Source of the DNA: Clostridia bacterium
GTDB lineage: Bacteria > Bacillota > Clostridia > Oscillospirales > CAG-272
NCBI GenBank assembly: GCA_017412675.1
Contig: JAFPWV010000216.1
Coordinates: 1 to 32,088 of the forward strand
DNA length: 32,088 bases
Direction: 5' to 3'
Of the stretch, positions 15,131 to 22,768 are shown piece by piece. Numbering within the stretch: position 1 is the first letter of the stretch; each line of letters begins with the position of its first letter. The notes under the pieces were generated by a model. The model did not search any database. It had not been told where the DNA came from and saw only the letters and a program-made list of their open reading frames with translations. The translations under genes and the position numbers were made by a program.

Positions 15131-15871
15131 ATGGGGAAACTCTCATCGCTTCTCAGGGCGGCAGGACACAAAAAGCGATTCAACTCCGCGGTGATCCTGG
15201 CGGCAGGGAGCGGGAAACGGTTCAGCGACGACACCGCCAAACAGTTTGTCGAGATCGCGGGGGAATCGATCCTCGTGCGGAGCGCAAAGGCGTTTCAGGC
15301 ATCCGAGGAAGTCGATGAAATCGTCGTCGTCACGCGCGAAACGGACGTCATCGGCTGCCGAAACATCCTTGAAAGAGCTGGCGTTGCGAAGGTCACGCGC
15401 GTGATCGGCGGCGGAGACACACGTCAGGCATCTGCCAAACGAGGGTTTGACGCCGTCAATCCCGCCGCGGAATATGTTGCGATTCACGACGCGGCACGCT
15501 GCCTCATCACGCCGGAAATGATCGAGGCCGTCTTCGAGTGCGCGTATGTGTCCAGTGCGGCAGCTGCCGCTTCCCGCAATCCCGACACGATCAAACGAAC
15601 GGACGGCAACGACCTTGTGAAGGAAACCATCGACCGCGAAAACACATGGCTTGTCCAGACTCCGCAGATCTTCAAAGCCGATATTTACCGCGCAGCGGCT
15701 TACATGGGCGAACGCGATGCCGTGACCGCAACGGATGACTGCGCGCTCTGCGAACGTCTCGGTTTTCCCGTGCGGCTTGTGGACTGCGGTCCGACCAACA
15801 TCAAGATCACCTATCCGGACGATGTCGTGATCGCGGAGGCGATTCTGAAATCGAGGGAGGCGGCAACATGA
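15131..15871 (+). CDS. ispD: 2-C-methyl-D-erythritol 4-phosphate cytidylyltransferase
   Basis: 246 residues. It transfers CMP from CTP to MEP, the third step of the MEP isoprenoid pathway, in the cytoplasm. The nucleotide-binding start AVILAAGSGKRFSDDTAKQF is at about residues 20-39; EIVVVTRETD, VIGGGDTRQASAKRGFDAV, VAIHDAARCLITPEMI, VQTPQIFKADI and TATDDCALCE are all typical. About 15 extra basic residues precede the core. The start follows GGAGA. It overlaps ispF by four bases (ATGA), so the pair is translationally coupled, as is common for ispD and ispF. Confidence 0.95.
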   Translation: MGKLSSLLRAAGHKKRFNSAVILAAGSGKRFSDDTAKQFVEIAGESILVRSAKAFQASEEVDEIVVVTRETDVIGCRNILERAGVAKVTRVIGGGDTRQASAKRGFDAVNPAAEYVAIHDAARCLITPEMIEAVFECAYVSSAAAAASRNPDTIKRTDGNDLVKETIDRENTWLVQTPQIFKADIYRAAAYMGERDAVTATDDCALCERLGFPVRLVDCGPTNIKITYPDDVVIAEAILKSREAAT

Positions 15872-16344
15872 GGATCGGTCACGGATACGACGCGCACCGT
15901 TTTACCGAAGGGGATTCCCTTGTCCTCGGCGGTTTTCGGATCCCTTACGATAAAGCCTTCCTCGCGCATTCCGACGGAGACGTTCTCGTTCACGCGCTCA
16001 TCGATGCGCTCTTCGGGGCGGCAGGGGAGCCCGATATCGGCGCGCATTTCCCGCCGTCGGACGAGCGTTATCGCGGGATCGACAGCATGATCCTGCTTCA
16101 GGATACCGTCCGGATCCTCAGAGACCTCGGACTGGAGATCGAATATGCCGACATGACGATCATCGCGCAGAAGCCGAAGATGGCTCCGTACCTGCAGCCG
16201 ATGCGGGAGCGGATCGCAGAGGTTCTCGAAATCCCCGTGACGCGGGTGAACGTCAAGGCGACGACCGAGGAGAAAATGGGATTCACCGGCCGGGAAGAGG
16301 GAATTGCCGCGCATGCGGTCTGCCTGCTTCGGGAAGCGGAATAA
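15868..16344 (+). CDS. ispF: 2-C-methyl-D-erythritol 2,4-cyclodiphosphate synthase
   Basis: 158 residues, the normal length. It cyclises CDP-ME-2-phosphate and releases CMP, two steps after IspD. The metal site GHGYDAHRF (Asp8, His10), the loop AHSDGDVLVHALIDALFGA and the C-terminal VNVKATTEEKMGFTGREEGIAAHAVCLL are all intact. It is the second gene of the ispDF operon. A perfect 8-bp hairpin follows its stop codon. Confidence 0.96.
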   Translation: MRIGHGYDAHRFTEGDSLVLGGFRIPYDKAFLAHSDGDVLVHALIDALFGAAGEPDIGAHFPPSDERYRGIDSMILLQDTVRILRDLGLEIEYADMTIIAQKPKMAPYLQPMRERIAEVLEIPVTRVNVKATTEEKMGFTGREEGIAAHAVCLLREAE

Positions 16345-16349
16345 TCAGA

Positions 16350-16375
16350 GCCGGTATCCCGCATGAAATACCGGC
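16350..16375 (+). other. Perfect 8-bp hairpin after ispF without a U-run
   Basis: GCCGGTAT (16350-16357) and ATACCGGC (16368-16375) with a 10-base loop, six bases past the ispF stop. There is no T-run after it, so it is not a standard terminator; it could protect the ispDF transcript end, be an RNA processing site, or weakly attenuate. Confidence 0.6.
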
Positions 16376-16393
16376 CCCGCACTCGGCAAAGCG

Positions 16394-16642
16394 ATGACGA
16401 AAACGCACGTCCTTGGTTTTTCACATCCCGGCCATCGCCTCGCTTCACAGAACTGTGTCAGGACGGGTCGCCCCGTCGGTACAGTCTATGCCGCCAACGC
16501 GGTTTTGTCTGTCCGCATCCGGTTCGCAGAGACCGTTCAACCGGGCATCATCACGGTTTCGTATGCTTTCGTTCGGCCGAACGGCGATCCTTTCGCCGCG
16601 ATCGGCGCAGAAAATCTTTTTGAGGAGGATTCGTTACGATGA
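16394..16642 (+). CDS. Small hypothetical ORF between ispF and rpe (doubtful)
   Basis: An 82-residue frame that fills the 295-base gap between ispF and rpe and overlaps the rpe start by four bases (ATGA). That overlap is the main argument for it; there is no ribosome-binding site before its ATG. I do not recognise the protein. The stretch from GTVYAANAVLSVRI to VQPGIITVSYAF has a faint resemblance to the strand pattern of molybdopterin-dinucleotide-binding domains (RGxVxxxVxxTxxVxPGxV), too weak to name it. It could be a relic or a non-coding spacer. Two other overlapping plus-strand frames in the same gap are no better. Confidence 0.3.
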   Translation: MTKTHVLGFSHPGHRLASQNCVRTGRPVGTVYAANAVLSVRIRFAETVQPGIITVSYAFVRPNGDPFAAIGAENLFEEDSLR

Positions 16643-17331
16643 AGATCCGGATCGCGCCGTCCCTTCTGGCGGCAGACTTCACACGTCTCGCCGAAGAAGT
16701 AAAGCGGGCACAGGAAGCGGGGGCGGACATGCTCCATTGCGACGTGATGGATGGCGTGTACGTTCCGAACATCAGTTTCGGCTTTCCCGTGATCCGACAG
16801 ATTTCCAAGATCACGTCCCTCCCGCTCGACGTCCACATGATGACCTCGTGTCCCGGCCGGTACATCGACGTGCTGCGGGATGCCGGCGCGCTCATCGTCA
16901 CCGTGCACTCCGATGCGATGTCGCCGGATGAGTTGAAGAGCACCATCCGCGCGATCCGTGACACCGGCATGGTCGCAGCCCTCGCGCTGAGGCCGAAGTG
17001 CGCGGCAGAAGAGATCCTCCCTTATGTTCACGACATCGGGATGGTACTGGTCATGACGGTGGAACCCGGCTTCGGCGGACAGAAATTCATGGCGGATATG
17101 ATGCCGAAAGTGCGTGCCGTGCGGGAGATCCTCGATCGGGAGAGTCCGCTCTGCGAGATCCAGGTCGACGGCGGGATCGGCGACGCTACGGTCAGAGAAG
17201 CGTCAGCCGCCGGCGCGAACGTCTTCGTCGTCGGGACTGCATCGTTCCGCGCGCCGGATATGGGGGCGGCAGTCTCATCGATCCGGGTCGCGGCAGAAGG
17301 CGCATATCGCACCGGGTGGCAGAATGCATGA
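16639..17331 (+). CDS. rpe: Ribulose-phosphate 3-epimerase
   Basis: 230 residues, slightly longer than the usual 215-225. It interconverts ribulose 5-phosphate and xylulose 5-phosphate in the pentose phosphate pathway. Barrel motifs: IAPSLLAADFTRL at the start, LHCDVMDGVYVPNISFG (catalytic Asp), LDVHMMTSCPGRYID (metal His), MTVEPGFGGQKF and IQVDGGIGDAT (second catalytic Asp). An AGGAGG sequence (16622-16627) precedes its ATG at normal spacing. Its neighbour downstream makes PRPP from ribose 5-phosphate, so the two share the pentose-phosphate theme. Confidence 0.96.
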   Translation: MKIRIAPSLLAADFTRLAEEVKRAQEAGADMLHCDVMDGVYVPNISFGFPVIRQISKITSLPLDVHMMTSCPGRYIDVLRDAGALIVTVHSDAMSPDELKSTIRAIRDTGMVAALALRPKCAAEEILPYVHDIGMVLVMTVEPGFGGQKFMADMMPKVRAVREILDRESPLCEIQVDGGIGDATVREASAAGANVFVVGTASFRAPDMGAAVSSIRVAAEGAYRTGWQNA

Positions 17332-17415
17332 AGAGAGTCCCGGAAACCCGTCCGAAATCTATCGGAAATCACAAAACGAAATTTACGATTTTTGATACAA
17401 AAAAGAAGCATTTTA

Positions 17416-17424
17416 TGTTATAAT
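17416..17424 (+). promoter_or_regulatory. Extended -10 promoter for the PRPP synthetase gene
   Basis: TGTTATAAT (17416-17424) is a perfect extended -10. The nearest -35-like hexamer, TTGATA at 17392-17397, sits 21 bases upstream, which is too far, so recognition would depend on the extended -10. It probably drives prs, argS and yebC. Confidence 0.6.
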
Positions 17425-17484
17425 GAAATGGAATCCATATACCCAGGTTTAACCGGCAATGAAGTGATTTCAAAGGGGGATTTT

Positions 17485-18630
17485 ATGAGCGAAAGCTACT
17501 TTGGGGACCTGATGGTCATCGGAATGCGCGGATGTGAAAAATTCATCGATCAGGTTGATTTTTATCTCCGCGAATGGCGCAGACACGGCGACGACGACGC
17601 GACCTTTGTAACGACAGCGGACTGCCCTCGTTTCGGATCCGGAGAAGGAAAGGGCATCATTCACTCTTCCATGCGCGGCCGCGACGTGTACATCATCTGC
17701 GACTGCTTCAACCACGGCGTTACTTACCAGATGTACGGCCAGGAAATCCCGATGAGCCCGGACGATCACTATGCCGATCTCAAGCGTACCATCGCCGCGA
17801 TGGCAGGCAAGGCAAAGCGGATCACGCTCATCATGCCGATGCTGTATGAAGGCAGACAGCACAAGCGTTCAGCCCGCGAATCGCTCGACTGTGCGATCAT
17901 GCTGCAGGAACTCGTCGCGATGGGCGTCTCGAACATCATCACCTTCGATGCCCACGACGCGCGCGTTTCCAACGCCATCCCGCTCACCGGCTTCGACAGC
18001 ATCCGCCCGACCTATCAGATGCTGAAGGCACTCGTGCGCGCCGTTCCCGACATTTCGCTCGCGAACGACGACATCATGATCATCTCCCCGGATGAAGGCG
18101 CGATGTCCCGCACGATGTACTACGCCACCGTCCTCGGCATCGACCTCGGCATGTTCTATAAGCGCCGTGACTACACCACCGTCGTGAACGGCAAGAATCC
18201 CATCGTAGCGCACGAATACCTCGGAAAAGACCTCAACGGCAAGGACGCGATCATCATCGACGACATGATCTCCTCCGGCGAATCCATCATCGACGTCGCC
18301 CGCCAGATCCGTGAAAAAGGCGCGAAGCGCATCTTCTTCTTCGTCACCTTCGGCCTCTTCACGAACGGCTTCGACGTATTCGACAAGGCTTACGAAGAAG
18401 GCCTCTTCACCAAATGCTTCACCACCAACCTCGTCTATCATCCCGAAGGACTCGTGGACAAGGAATGGTATGCGGAAGTCAACATGTGCAAGTACGTCGC
18501 CATCATCATCGACACCCTCAACCGGGACCAGTCCATCAGCACGCTTCTCAATCCCGTCAAGAAGATCCACAGCATTCTCGACGAGCACCAGAAGAAGGTG
18601 GACACCCAGATCAAAATCGATATCGAATAA
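17485..18630 (+). CDS. Ribose-phosphate pyrophosphokinase, non-canonical clostridial type
   Basis: 381 residues, longer than canonical Prs (about 310-320). It probably makes PRPP from ribose 5-phosphate and ATP for nucleotide, histidine and tryptophan synthesis. The phosphoribosyl-binding motif AIIIDDMISSGESIIDVA is clear, as are ITFDAHDARVSNAIP (like the 'DLHxxQIQGFF' segment) and IISPDEGAMSRTMYYA (like 'SPDxGGVxRA'). The canonical flexible-loop sequence YARQDRK is replaced by YEGRQHKRSARES, and a C-terminal extension of about 60 residues follows. The start at 17485 follows AAAGGGGGA; an in-frame ATG at 17392 has no such site. Only 14 bases separate it from argS. Biochemical activity is inferred from family membership. 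Confidence 0.85.
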   Translation: MSESYFGDLMVIGMRGCEKFIDQVDFYLREWRRHGDDDATFVTTADCPRFGSGEGKGIIHSSMRGRDVYIICDCFNHGVTYQMYGQEIPMSPDDHYADLKRTIAAMAGKAKRITLIMPMLYEGRQHKRSARESLDCAIMLQELVAMGVSNIITFDAHDARVSNAIPLTGFDSIRPTYQMLKALVRAVPDISLANDDIMIISPDEGAMSRTMYYATVLGIDLGMFYKRRDYTTVVNGKNPIVAHEYLGKDLNGKDAIIIDDMISSGESIIDVARQIREKGAKRIFFFVTFGLFTNGFDVFDKAYEEGLFTKCFTTNLVYHPEGLVDKEWYAEVNMCKYVAIIIDTLNRDQSISTLLNPVKKIHSILDEHQKKVDTQIKIDIE

Positions 18631-18644
18631 GCAAAGAGTAACGT

Positions 18645-20360
18645 ATGAAGAATTTCAAGCATCAGACCGCTGAAGCCATCGCCTCCGCCGTCCTCGCGGC
18701 ATCACCCGACGCGGGACTGCCCGCCGAAGAGATCGAAGGCCTGCTCGAATACCCGCCGGACCCCGCAATGGGAGACCTCGCGTTCCCGTGCTTCCGGCTC
18801 TCCAAGATTCTGCAGCAGGCACCTCCGAAGATCGCGGCAGCTCTCGCGGACAACCTCCGAGATTTCCCCCTCGGGACCGTGACGGCCGTCGGCGGCTACC
18901 TCAACTTCAAGGTGAATGCCGACTATCTCGCCCAGCAAGTGCTGACTGCGATCGAAGAGCAGGGCGATCGGTACGGCTCCTCGGAAATCGGACGCGGGAA
19001 GACCGTCGTCCTCGACTACTCCTCGCCGAATATCTGCAAGCCCTTCCACATCGGCCACCTCGGCACAACCGTCATCGGCCATTCGATCAAGCTCCTGCAT
19101 GAATTCGTCGGTTATCGCTGCATCGGCATCAACCACCTCGGCGACTGGGGAACGCAGTTCGGCAAGCAGATCGTAGCGTTCCGCCGCTGGGGCGACCGTG
19201 AGACCGTCGAGCGGATCGGGATCGACGAGCTCGTGCGGCTTTATGTGAAATTCCACGAGGAAGCGGAAAAGGATCCCTCGCTCGAGGATCTGGCAAGAGC
19301 GGAATTCCACAAGCTCGAGGAAGGCGATCCGGATAACCTGGCGCTCTGGAAGTGGTTCTGTGACGTTTCCCTCGCGGAATACGAGAAGACCTACCGCCAG
19401 CTCGACATCGAATTTGATCACTATACGGGCGAGTCCTTCTACATGGACAAGATGGGGCCGCAGATCAATCGTCTCCGCGAGATGGGGCTCTTGAAGCTCG
19501 ATGACGGCGCGCAGATCGTCGATCTCTCCGCATGGAACATGCCCCCCTGCATCATTCTGAAGCGGGACGGCTCCACCATCTATCACACCCGGGACATCGC
19601 CGCGGCAGTTTACCGCAAGAACACTTACGACTTTGACAAGGCCATCTATGTCACCTCCGCTCAGCAATGCCTGCACTTCGCTCAGCTGAAGAAAGTCCTC
19701 GAGCTGATGGGATACGAGTGGGCGGAAAACATTGTGCACGTCCCCTACGGTACCGTTTCCGTGGACGGCGCGAAGCTGGCGACGCGGACCGGCAACGTCG
19801 TGCTTCTGAAAGACCTCTTCCGGCTCTCCATCGAAAAAGTGCGCGAGGTCATGGATGAGAAGAATCCCGATCTCGAAAACAAGGACGAAGTCGCGGAAGC
19901 GGTCGGCGTCGGCGCAATCGTGTTCAACTACCTGTACAACAGCCGCATCAAGGACATCAACTTCATCCTCGATCAGGCCCTCAGCTTCGACGGCAGTACC
20001 GGTCCCTACGCCCAGTACACCTACGCGCGGACCTCTTCGATTCTCGAAAAAGCGAAAGCCGCAGGCATCGAAGGGAAGGGCGGCACACTGACCCATCCGT
20101 CGGAAGAAGAGCTTCTCAAGGTGCTCTCCCTCTTCCCGGAAAAGGTCGACGAAGCGCTCGAAGCCTATGAACCTTCCGTCATCACGCGTTATGCCATCGA
20201 GATCTGCACCGCGTTCAACCACTTCTACCGCGACTGTCCCATCGTCACGGCGGAGGACGGGAGCCAGCGCGAGTACCGAGTACGCCTGACCCGCGCGGCG
20301 AGAACCGTTCTCGGCACCGCCCTGCATCTGATCTGCATGAAGACACCCGAAAAAATCTGA
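18645..20360 (+). CDS. argS: Arginyl-tRNA synthetase
   Basis: 571 residues. It charges tRNA-Arg in the cytoplasm. The N-terminal domain (about 1-110) contains NLRDFPLGTVTAVGGYLNFKV; the class I catalytic core has the HIGH motif in FHIGHLGTTVIGHS (about residue 130), NHLGDWGTQFGK, and the KMSKS-equivalent KLATRTGNVV. The C-terminal anticodon-binding domain includes GPYAQYTYARTSSIL and ends in a region typical of ArgS. The ribosome-binding site (AAAGAG) is modest; the gene probably relies on readthrough from the PRPP synthetase gene. yebC follows after 25 bases. Confidence 0.96.
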   Translation: MKNFKHQTAEAIASAVLAASPDAGLPAEEIEGLLEYPPDPAMGDLAFPCFRLSKILQQAPPKIAAALADNLRDFPLGTVTAVGGYLNFKVNADYLAQQVLTAIEEQGDRYGSSEIGRGKTVVLDYSSPNICKPFHIGHLGTTVIGHSIKLLHEFVGYRCIGINHLGDWGTQFGKQIVAFRRWGDRETVERIGIDELVRLYVKFHEEAEKDPSLEDLARAEFHKLEEGDPDNLALWKWFCDVSLAEYEKTYRQLDIEFDHYTGESFYMDKMGPQINRLREMGLLKLDDGAQIVDLSAWNMPPCIILKRDGSTIYHTRDIAAAVYRKNTYDFDKAIYVTSAQQCLHFAQLKKVLELMGYEWAENIVHVPYGTVSVDGAKLATRTGNVVLLKDLFRLSIEKVREVMDEKNPDLENKDEVAEAVGVGAIVFNYLYNSRIKDINFILDQALSFDGSTGPYAQYTYARTSSILEKAKAAGIEGKGGTLTHPSEEELLKVLSLFPEKVDEALEAYEPSVITRYAIEICTAFNHFYRDCPIVTAEDGSQREYRVRLTRAARTVLGTALHLICMKTPEKI

Positions 20361-20385
20361 ATACGATATAGAAAACGAGGTTAAT

Positions 20386-21123
20386 ATGTCTGGACACAGC
20401 AAATGGAACAACATCAAGAACAAGAAAGAGAAGACTGACGCGCAGAAGGGGAAGGTCTTCACGAAGATCGGCAAGGAGATCGCGATCTGCGTCCGGGAGG
20501 GCGGCGGCGATCCGAACACCAACGGGAAGCTGCGCGAGCTGATCGCCAAGGCGAAGGCCAACAACGTCCCGAACGACAACATCGACCGCGCGATCAAGAA
20601 GGCGATGGGCGCGGAAGCCGTTCAGTATGAAGAGATCACCTATGAAGGCTACGGTCCGTCCGGCGTCGCGGTGATCGTCGAGACTGCGACGGACTCCCGC
20701 AACCGCACGGCATCCGATATCCGTCACTACTTTGACAAGTACGGCGGAAATCTCGGCGCGACCGGATGCGTTTCCTATATGTTCGACGATAAGGGCGTGA
20801 TCGTGCTTCTCAAAGAGGACAACGAAGACGTCGACGAGGATACCCTGATGGAAGCGGCGCTCGAAGCGGGTGCGGAAGACTTTGCCGCCACCGACGAGAC
20901 CTTCGAGATCACCACCGAGGTCGACGACCTCTATGCCGTCAAGGATGCGCTCGAAGAGAAGGGCTACAAGATCGAATCCGCGGAAGAGGACAAGATCCCG
21001 CAGACCTATGTCACGCTGGAAGATGAAGACGCCATCAAGAACATGACGAAGCTCATAGAAATGCTCGAAGACAACGACGACGTTCAGAACATCTATCACA
21101 ACTGGGAAAACGCCGACGAATAA
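20386..21123 (+). CDS. yebC: YebC/PmpR/TACO1-family protein
   Basis: 245 residues, the usual length. It begins with the diagnostic MSGHSKWNNIKNKKEKTDAQ and continues KGKVFTKIGKEIAI, ITYEGYGPSGVAVIVE, TDSRNRTASDIRHYFDKYGG and GCVSYMFDDKG. YebC-family proteins were first described as DNA-binding regulators; recent work on the family links them to relief of ribosome stalling at proline-rich stretches. It is last in the prs-like/argS/yebC unit and has a good GAGGT ribosome-binding site. A strong hairpin follows. Confidence 0.95.
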   Translation: MSGHSKWNNIKNKKEKTDAQKGKVFTKIGKEIAICVREGGGDPNTNGKLRELIAKAKANNVPNDNIDRAIKKAMGAEAVQYEEITYEGYGPSGVAVIVETATDSRNRTASDIRHYFDKYGGNLGATGCVSYMFDDKGVIVLLKEDNEDVDEDTLMEAALEAGAEDFAATDETFEITTEVDDLYAVKDALEEKGYKIESAEEDKIPQTYVTLEDEDAIKNMTKLIEMLEDNDDVQNIYHNWENADE

Positions 21124-21141
21124 TCGGATCACGACAACTGC

Positions 21142-21175
21142 GGGGAGGGACTCGGCTGCGAGTTTCTCCCCTTTC
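21142..21175 (+). terminator. Terminator-like hairpin after yebC
   Basis: GGGGAG (21142-21147) pairs with CTCCCC (21166-21171), with an inner ACTCG-GCTG-CGAGT stem, followed by only TTTC. The stem is strong but the U-run weak, so partial readthrough into the MATE gene is likely; no separate promoter for that gene was seen. Confidence 0.6.
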
Positions 21176-21193
21176 TCATCCTGATTCAGCAAT

Positions 21194-22534
21194 ATGGAAC
21201 GCAATTACACAACCGGTCCCGTCTTCCGCGCGGTCGTCTGTTTCTCGATTCCGTATCTCATTTCGTATTTCCTCCAGACGCTCTACGGCATGGCGGACCT
21301 TTACATCATCGGCCTCTTCTGCGGGACCGAGAGTTCGACCGCGGTTTCCGTCGGCAGTCAGGTCATGCACGGATTGACGGTGATCCTCGTCGGTCTCGCC
21401 ATGGGCACGACGGTCCTCGTGGGACGCTCGGTCGGCGCGAAACGGGACCGGGATACCGCACGCGCAGTCGGAAACACCGTCACGCTCTTCGGAATCCTGT
21501 CGCTCGTTCTGACTGTGATCCTCTTCTTCTGCGTGAAACCGCTCGTCTCGCTGCTGTCAACGCCCTCAGAAGCCGTTGAAGGGACCGTCCGGTATCTCAC
21601 CGTCTGTTTCTGCGGGATCCCGTTCATCACGGCCTACAACGTCCTCAGCGCGATCTGCCGAGGCCTCGGAGATACGAAAACGCCCCTGCGATACGTCGGC
21701 GTCGCGTGTGTCTGCAACATCGCCCTCGACTTTCTCTTCATCGGTGCGTTTTCCCTCGGAACGATGGGAGCCGCGCTCGGAACGGTCATTTCACAAGCCC
21801 TGAGCGTCTTCTCCGCGCTGTGGTTCCTGCGTCAGAGCCGGACGCTGCCGCCGATCCGTATCCGGGATTGGAAGCCGGAGCGGGGAACGATGCGCGCGAT
21901 TCTCCGGGTCGGGATTCCGGTTGCCGTGCAGGACGGCCTGATCCAGATCGCCTTCATCGCCATCACCGTCTTTGCAAATCGCCGCGGTCTCAGCGATGCG
22001 GCAGCTGTCGGGGTTGTCGAAAAGATCATCGGGATCCTCTTCCTGATCCCCTCGACGATGCTTTCGACGGTCTCCGCCCTCGACGCGCAGAATTTCGGTG
22101 CCGGAAAACCGGAACGCGCGAGACGGATCCTGCGTTATGCCGTCTGCATCGCGCTCGGCTGGGGATTCCTCGTAACCGTCGTCATGCAGATCGCAGCCGA
22201 ACCGTTTGTCTCTCTCTTCCTGCGGGATGGCGGGGAAGCGGTGCGCCTCGGCGGACAGTACATGCGCGGCTATGTGATGGACTGTATGCTCGCAGGCGTC
22301 CACTTCTGCTTCAGCGGGTATTTTTGCGCGCTCGGGAAATCCTTGGTGCCGTTTGTCCACAATCTTCTGTCGATGATGTGCGTGCGCATCCCGGTGGCAT
22401 ACTGGGCATCCGTAACGTTCGCGGACACGCTCTTCCCGATGGGACTTGCCTCGACCGCGGGCTCCGTCCTTTCCGTCGCGATCTGCGTCGGCGTGTATCT
22501 CTATTGGAAAAGAAGAGATAAGCATGGTGCATGA
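21194..22534 (+). CDS. MATE-family multidrug/metabolite efflux transporter
   Basis: 446 residues with about twelve membrane segments in two related halves. Family features: FSIPYLISYFLQTLYGMADLYIIG at the start, GLAMGTTVLVGRSVGAKRDRDTARAVG, ICRGLGDTKTPLRYVGVA, and the second-half equivalents GVVEKIIGILFLIPSTMLSTVSALDAQNFGAGKPERARR. MATE proteins export cationic drugs, dyes or metabolites by sodium or proton antiport; the substrate cannot be read from sequence. There is no Shine-Dalgarno before the ATG, so expression may be low or depend on coupling to the yebC transcript. The C-terminus is abrupt and followed by an AT-rich gap. Confidence 0.92.
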   Translation: MERNYTTGPVFRAVVCFSIPYLISYFLQTLYGMADLYIIGLFCGTESSTAVSVGSQVMHGLTVILVGLAMGTTVLVGRSVGAKRDRDTARAVGNTVTLFGILSLVLTVILFFCVKPLVSLLSTPSEAVEGTVRYLTVCFCGIPFITAYNVLSAICRGLGDTKTPLRYVGVACVCNIALDFLFIGAFSLGTMGAALGTVISQALSVFSALWFLRQSRTLPPIRIRDWKPERGTMRAILRVGIPVAVQDGLIQIAFIAITVFANRRGLSDAAAVGVVEKIIGILFLIPSTMLSTVSALDAQNFGAGKPERARRILRYAVCIALGWGFLVTVVMQIAAEPFVSLFLRDGGEAVRLGGQYMRGYVMDCMLAGVHFCFSGYFCALGKSLVPFVHNLLSMMCVRIPVAYWASVTFADTLFPMGLASTAGSVLSVAICVGVYLYWKRRDKHGA

Positions 22535-22634
22535 AATTGATAAGCCTCATTTATGAGATATCTATTTATATCAAAAGAGTCAGTTAAATGTTCATTATAC
22601 TTAGACTATTATAAGATATATTGGTTTCAATTTC

Positions 22635-22669
22635 ATAGACCTGTCGGATTTTCGATGGGTCTATTCTTT
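22635..22669 (+). terminator. Terminator hairpin upstream of SBP gene 1
   Basis: ATAGACC (22635-22641) pairs with GGTCTAT (22658-22664), followed by TCTTT. The same hairpin occurs between SBP genes 1 and 2. Its 3' arm is the start of the 79-bp repeat. Confidence 0.6.
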
Positions 22670-22732
22670 ATAAAGTTTTCACAGAAAATTCAATGATTGT
22701 CACATATTAGATCGCCCGGTTCTGATACAATA
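22654..22732 (+). repeat. 79-bp regulatory repeat, copy A (upstream of SBP gene 1)
   Basis: Identical base for base to 25141-25219. It contains the terminator 3' arm, the palindrome CTTTATAAAG (22666-22675), the inverted repeat TTTTC-ACA-GAAAA (22676-22688), the segment CAATGATTGTCA, and the extended -10 TGATACAAT at the end. Confidence 0.95.
22723..22731 (+). promoter_or_regulatory. Extended -10 promoter of SBP gene 1
   Basis: TGATACAAT fits TGnTATAAT with one change. The only good -35-like hexamer, TTGTCA (22697-22702), is 23 bases upstream, too far for standard spacing, which suggests an activator-dependent or extended -10 promoter. Confidence 0.5.
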
Positions 22733-22768
22733 CAATCAGCAAAATCGTCCATGAAGCCGGAGGTTTCG

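Larger units (their letters stand above)
22535..22768 (+). other. AT-rich intergenic region before the SBP array
   Basis: 234 bases, far more AT-rich than the surrounding genes. No credible ORF is present; an 18-codon frame starting at the MATE stop lacks support. The first 100 bases hold only AT-rich sequence with several -10-like hexamers. The second half holds a terminator hairpin, the first copy of the 79-bp repeat and the promoter of SBP gene 1. Confidence 0.8.

Noticed and set aside
16413..16931. 172-codon plus-strand frame overlapping rpe
   Set aside because: Most of it lies within rpe in another frame; rpe is certain.
18702..20597. Minus-strand 631-codon frame
   Set aside because: Antisense to argS and the start of yebC; arises from GC-rich codon use, with no recognisable protein.
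22532..22588. 18-codon ORF overlapping the MATE stop codon
   Set aside because: Very short, AT-rich, no ribosome-binding site and no downstream gene for which it could act as a leader peptide.
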